Below are positions 59,711 through 64,000 of a stretch of DNA of 64,000 nucleotides, piece by piece. Both the position numbers and the translations under genes were made by a program. The notes under the pieces were generated by a model, which had not been told where the DNA came from, made no database searches, and was given only the letters and a program-made list of their open reading frames with translations. Each line of letters opens with the position of its first letter. The first letter of the stretch is position 1. Source of the stretch: Panonychus citri (lineage: Eukaryota > Arthropoda > Arachnida > Trombidiformes > Tetranychidae); NCBI RefSeq assembly GCF_014898815.1, contig NW_026515541.1, forward strand, positions 2,356,001 through 2,420,000, written 5' to 3'.

Positions 59711-59934
59711 CAAAATCGACGTTAACTTGAAACCGAAAGCTAGACAAATAAATTGTCCAAGCCCTGAACTTACCGATATTAAATTATCAATAAATATCTA
59801 TTATCTGATTAACTAACCATTCTCTAGATTTTTCCCCCGTTGATTAATTGATATGAAACGAACGACTTTTAATGTCAATAGAGTAACTTTATTATCATTA
59901 TTTTATTTATCATTACAATTGATTATTATGAATT

Positions 59935-61029
59935 TTAGCCATTTGACCAGTTAATTAGTGCAACTCCGATGACCAGTGAGGATGTGAGTAGATTAGTGAT
60001 AAACTCTGGTGAGATTAAGACAAGATTAGCGAAAGTGAATCCAATATCATTTTTGGAAATTCGATTAAGCAAATAAAGTATCTATTAAGTGAAGGAAAAA
60101 AAGAATTTTAGAAAATTGAATTGATCGAAAGAACAACAAATTACCTGATCATGAATCAAGATATTATTTCGATCGGTTATTAGTGAAATATCATACAGAA
60201 ATTCAGTAGATATTTGTGAAGAAACATAGACATTGTTCAATTGGAAAGTCATTTGAATCGAAACAAGAATCGTGATAATAGTTAGCCCAGTAAAGAAAAG
60301 CAAGGGTTCCATTGACTTATTGCCAACCAGAATTTGATAGATTATTAAAATAATATCACCGAAATTTCGCAAGTAATTCAAAGTTATCAAGTTGCGGAAA
60401 AAAGACTCAGCTGATATCGTCGCACGGAAAGAATAATTGTAAACTTTACGATAGATGAATAAACTTGCAACGTTTGAAGGTTTCGTTCGTCGTAACTTAC
60501 TGATCGACGAACTGATGGTTCGAAATAAAATCTCCAGGCAAACTGATGTATCGATCAAAACAGCAAATAAACCGAACTGAAACCAACGGGAAGTTAAGAA
60601 AATGATAAAATCAACAATGTTGAAAAATCTATTTGATGTCAGCATGAGGCATTGATAACTTAATTCGAGAAATAATATGAGTAGAAATTTGTTGCGTCTT
60701 TTTTTACGTATTTCAGATAATTTGGTTGAATTTGCATGAGCGTATATCAGTTCACTATGGTAAATACAGTCACTGAAGTTTGGCCATTCAATTGTTAACA
60801 CTACGTAGAGTTGGATGAGGGTTCCAAGCGCATGAAAGACTAATCTAAGGTACCAAATGAGTGTAACTCGGGATGAAGGTATTGGTGTCCAAATTAAAAT
60901 CAATGCAGACTTTAGGCCGTAAGCGATACAAATTGCATTGAGAACTTGTACCCATTCAAATATTGATCTATTACGAAATTTGATTCGGAAAAACCAATAA
61001 TTCATGATAGTAGAATTAGCGAGATCCAT
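59935..61029 (-). CDS. Gustatory receptor-like 7-TM protein 1
   Basis: Two exons, 61029-60145 and 60081-59935, joined by a phase-0 63-bp GT-AG intron, give 343 aa. Hydrophobic segments fit seven membrane spans, the last in exon 2. The C-terminal block GFTFANLVLISPEFITNLL resembles the conserved last-helix region of arthropod gustatory receptors, and a phase-0 intron before the final exon is characteristic of that superfamily. IDTSVCLE and TISAESFFRN in the middle are shared with the neighbouring gene. Such receptors are ligand-gated cation channels in sensory neurons; in T. urticae the family has hundreds of members. The ligand is unknown. An in-frame TTG at 61041 precedes the ATG; the protein is somewhat short, so an upstream exon is not excluded. 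Confidence 0.82.
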
Positions 61030-61368
61030 GATATTCACCAAAAAAAAGTTCTAAACTGAAAAATGAGCCAAAATAAATTGAATGGTCGAATTGAACTAGC
61101 TCTGGTCAGTATTTAGATCTAAATTTGCTTCAACGACGACAGTGATGATTAAGATTGATACAGTAATCGATTTATTCGGGAAGTGAATTTGGATCAATGA
61201 TTTTCCTATGGATTCGGTGAAAGGGTTAACGATTAACAGTAACTTTCAATAGAAATTATTTCTACCAACTCAACATGGTGTCCGATAATAGATACATTGT
61301 ATTGTTATTATAATATTCAGCATTTAACCAGACTTTTTTTCTTGATGAATTGATTTTTTCACCCATAA
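61030..61368. other. Spacer between the two gustatory-receptor genes
   Basis: Short AT-rich interval holding the 3' end region of receptor 2 and the promoter of receptor 1. Nothing else recognisable. Confidence 0.5.
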
Positions 61369-62446
61369 TTAATTACCCACATAGCTGATCATTGCTATTC
61401 CAATAGTCATTGCAAATGTAAGTAGAGATGTGATGAAATTGGGTGAGATTAACGTGAGATTAGCAAAAGTAAATCCAATATCAGTTTTTGACATTCGCAG
61501 GAGAAAATAAAATATCTATGAATTGAAAAAAATACGAAATGAAACAAAAGTTAAAGTAAATTCGGTTACTTACCTCATCTCCGATTGAAACACAATCTGT
61601 TTTGATCGCAAGCTCGTACAGATCTTCAAGAACCTTTCGAGAAGTAACATGGACATTGGTCAAGTTAGAAGTAACAAAGATAACTACCAACATATCAGCG
61701 CAAATCCTTCTCACCCAAAATAAATCATACGAGGTCACAATGACGAAAACTGTTATGATAATTTCTAGTGAATTTCGAATATAATAAAAGCTGATTACTC
61801 CTCGAAAACAAGACTCAGCTGCTATCGTGGCTTGGACTGTATGGAAATAATTTTTCCTCAACTCAATTAAACGCTCTAACTGTGTATCCGAAGATCCAGT
61901 AAAGGTGAAATTTTCTATCGACGAGTTAATCATTTCAAATAAACTTTCAAGACAAACTGAAGTATCAATTATAATTCCGAGTAGGAAAAAGTGACCAATT
62001 GATGCAAGTACGATAATAAGTCTAAAAAAGTCATGGTTCTGATCCTTTGTAACAATGATAATCTGAGTGAAGAATCCAAGCACGATTAGTAGTAAAACTT
62101 TCACTTTCCTTTTTTGATTCATTTTTTTCATAAAATCTGAATCCTTATGGGCATTTGTTTGATCACAGTGGTAACCATAGTCCCAGAATAGTGACCATTT
62201 CATTTTGAACATTAATGCCGCCTCGAAGATAGTGACAGCCGACAAAGAAAATAATTTCAAATAAGTAAACGTTAATTGCTTCGATGATGGTAATGGCCGT
62301 GAGAGGAAAGTTTGCAATAACACTAATCCTTCTAGTGAGTTACAAACACCTACAAGTAAGATTAGTATCCAATTACCCATCGATTTAGCCCAGAATTTAG
62401 GACTAAACAAGCGATTCGAAATGAAATTACATTTAGAATCTTCCAT
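61369..62446 (-). CDS. Gustatory receptor-like 7-TM protein 2
   Basis: Two exons, 62446-61574 and 61515-61369, with a phase-0 58-bp intron, encode 339 aa. Seven hydrophobic spans can be counted (for example WILILLVGVCNSLEGLVLL, FFLLGIIIDTSV, FITSLLTFAMTIGIAMISYV). The final exon is exactly 147 bases, as in receptor 1, and reads GFTFANLTLISPNFITSLL at the same place; IDTSVCLE, TIAAESCFRG and NVHVTS-like text are also shared. Together they form a tandem pair from duplication, now well diverged. The chosen start is the ATG giving MEDSKCN; an in-frame TTG upstream (62512) is not used. Likely a chemosensory cation channel; ligand unknown. Confidence 0.82.
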
Positions 62447-63516
62447 TATTATTTGCTTAACAAACTTTTCGTAATTGTTGAAAAAGTTGTTCGTTACCGT
62501 TATCGTTATCAATATGTTACTACTATCAAACTTGACTTGAACTAAATTAAAGTGATCAATAAATTACATATGTATGTTGGTTTCCGAAGATTAAATTTAG
62601 TGGCTCAATAGAATTGAAAATTGATTAATCTCAATCAATCAACTCAGCGTGTTAATTTTATGATTATTACACCTTAAATTCCAAGGATAGATCAATATCT
62701 TGATGTGATAAATTATTTACGATAAAATGAAAGTTATATTAATAATTATCATTGATAAATGATGAAACTATTAGATTAATTGAAAGATGATCAATGCAAT
62801 TAAGTTATTGCATCTTTATTGTGATGATTAAGCTTATCCGTTGTTCTTAACTCGCTACTTCGTTTAATCAAATAGGTAGTTGATTAATTTACAACATAAA
62901 AATTAGAGCACAATGTTTATTTGGAACTAGCTGATTCTGGTTTCAATTGCTATAAAATCATCATTAAAAGGTTAATGATGATAATCTAATACATGATCAC
63001 CACATGATTATTCAAGTCTATGGAGTAATAGATTAGATTCAATTCTGATAAACTTTGAAAATCTGAAAACATTTTATTTGTAAAAGACAAATTTTAGATC
63101 AACATATCTGATGAAAGAAATATTTATTAATAGTAATTTACGGATCTTTAATTGTCTACAAATTGAAATGATTATCACCATTGATTATCTGGATTGATTA
63201 ACTGTTAATAGGAGCAAAAAGATACAAACAAACCTCATCAGCTCTATTAACATGCTGTAACTTCATGTGAAACTTTAATGTATTTCTGTGTTATGTATTA
63301 ATTCAAATGAAAATCGTGATACCGGTAAATGAATATCAAGATATTTTTATATAATCGTTTTTATTAGGTGATACAAATCTTAATTGTGGATAAGGTGATT
63401 ATATTTAGTTAGTTGAAGTTTACTTTATTTGTATTCTGTTAAAGTGGAGTAGCTGATTAGTTTCATCAAAAAATTTGGTATTAACTAGTTACTTGATTTA
63501 TCTTATTCGAGGACAA
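62447..63516. other. Divergent spacer, receptor 2 and MFS gene
   Basis: About 1.07 kb of AT-rich DNA between divergent starts. No ORF, repeat or structured element stands out. Confidence 0.5.
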
Positions 63517-64000
63517 ATGAAATATTCAAAATTTGTGTACGAAAATCGTTTCAAATTATTTAAAACTTTTGCTATTTACTTGACCTACTTTACGATAGGA
63601 TGTTCAACGGGTCTTCTTGGTTCAGGACTATTGGACCTACAGATCCTTTCGTCAACTGATTTTACCAAAATTTCATTACTTGTGACACTTCGAAGTGTAG
63701 GCCATGTTTTGGGGACAGTAATTGGTAAGTCGACTATTAATTTGTCTCTTGATTGATGGTAATCGTTTTCCATTGTCTTGTAGCTGGTCTCATTGGCTCT
63801 TATTTCAATGAATCTCTCGTTTTATCAATCACCAGTTTTGCTGCAGGGCTTTTCAGTGGATTGGCACCACTTTTGGTCAAGTTTGAATTAGTTGGGTCCT
63901 GTATTTTCATCGCTGGACTTAATTATGGAATAGCTGATGTATGTAAGTTAATAATTGAATATTATTCAATTTGGATTGTTTGATTAATTTTCCTTTTCCA
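63517..64000 (+). CDS. MFS transporter of the NaGLT1/MFSD4 type, 5' part
   Basis: Partial gene running off the window. Exon 1 is 63517-63724 and exon 2 is 63784-63942, both with GT-AG boundaries and phase 1; a further donor (GTAAGTT at 63943) shows it continues. The peptide has successive membrane helices with the major-facilitator pattern: YLTYFTIGCSTGLLGSGLLDLQ (helix 1, Gly-rich, with DLQ at its end), an LVTLRSVGHVLGTVIAG helix pair, SFAAGLFSGLAPLLV and a GLNYGIADV helix. The TGLLGSGLLDL and YGIADV blocks recall MFSD4A/B (sodium-dependent glucose transporter 1-like), a family with many arthropod copies. Substrate cannot be told from this fragment. The ATG at 63517 is preceded by an open in-frame stretch (from 63475), so the start could lie slightly upstream. 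Confidence 0.72.

Overview
The window reads as nuclear DNA of a small-genome arthropod, most likely a spider mite (Tetranychidae, Tetranychus-like). This is inferred from the very AT-rich non-coding DNA, the short GT-AG introns (about 50-250 bp) mixed with a few very long ones, the tight gene packing, and the co-occurrence of intronless DEG/ENaC-like genes with short 7-TM gustatory-receptor genes, two families known to be greatly expanded in Tetranychus urticae. There is no sign of a bacterial operon, CRISPR array or integrated virus.

Layout. 1-6 kb: 3' end of a mitoguardin gene (+), an orphan Ser-rich gene (-), AMDHD2 (N-acetylglucosamine-6-phosphate deacetylase, +) and LSM1 (+). 6.4-13.1 kb: a fatty-acid transport protein/very-long-chain acyl-CoA synthetase (-), whose 4.5-kb intron holds a secreted serpin on the other strand. 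14-20 kb: a membrane-anchored trefoil plus GH31 alpha-glucosidase (-), the small AROS/RPS19BP1 gene (+), then a dead, inverted, internally deleted copy of the alpha-glucosidase. 20.2-26.8 kb: a secreted cubilin-like protein with about 16 CUB modules (+). 27-28.4 kb: a DEG/ENaC-like channel gene (+). 30.4-52.1 kb: an ESE/ELF3-class ETS factor (PNT, AT-hook, ETS; -), whose 19-kb intron contains a glucocerebrosidase gene on the + strand. 52-58 kb: non-coding DNA with clusters of (GA)n. 58.5-62.5 kb: a second DEG/ENaC-like gene (+) and two gustatory-receptor genes (-). 63.5 kb to the end: 5' part of an MFS sugar-transporter-like gene (+).

The genes are mostly unrelated housekeeping, metabolic and chemosensory functions; I see no operon-like system. 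The most notable observations are two opposite-strand nested genes, the inverted dead GH31 copy, a serpin with a low-complexity reactive loop, and three single-base deletions, each breaking the frame of an otherwise well-conserved gene (AMDHD2, the CUB protein, glucocerebrosidase). Those three look alike and may be assembly errors rather than biology. Exon boundaries were derived by hand from GT-AG sites, reading-frame phase and remembered family sequence; no search or alignment program was run.
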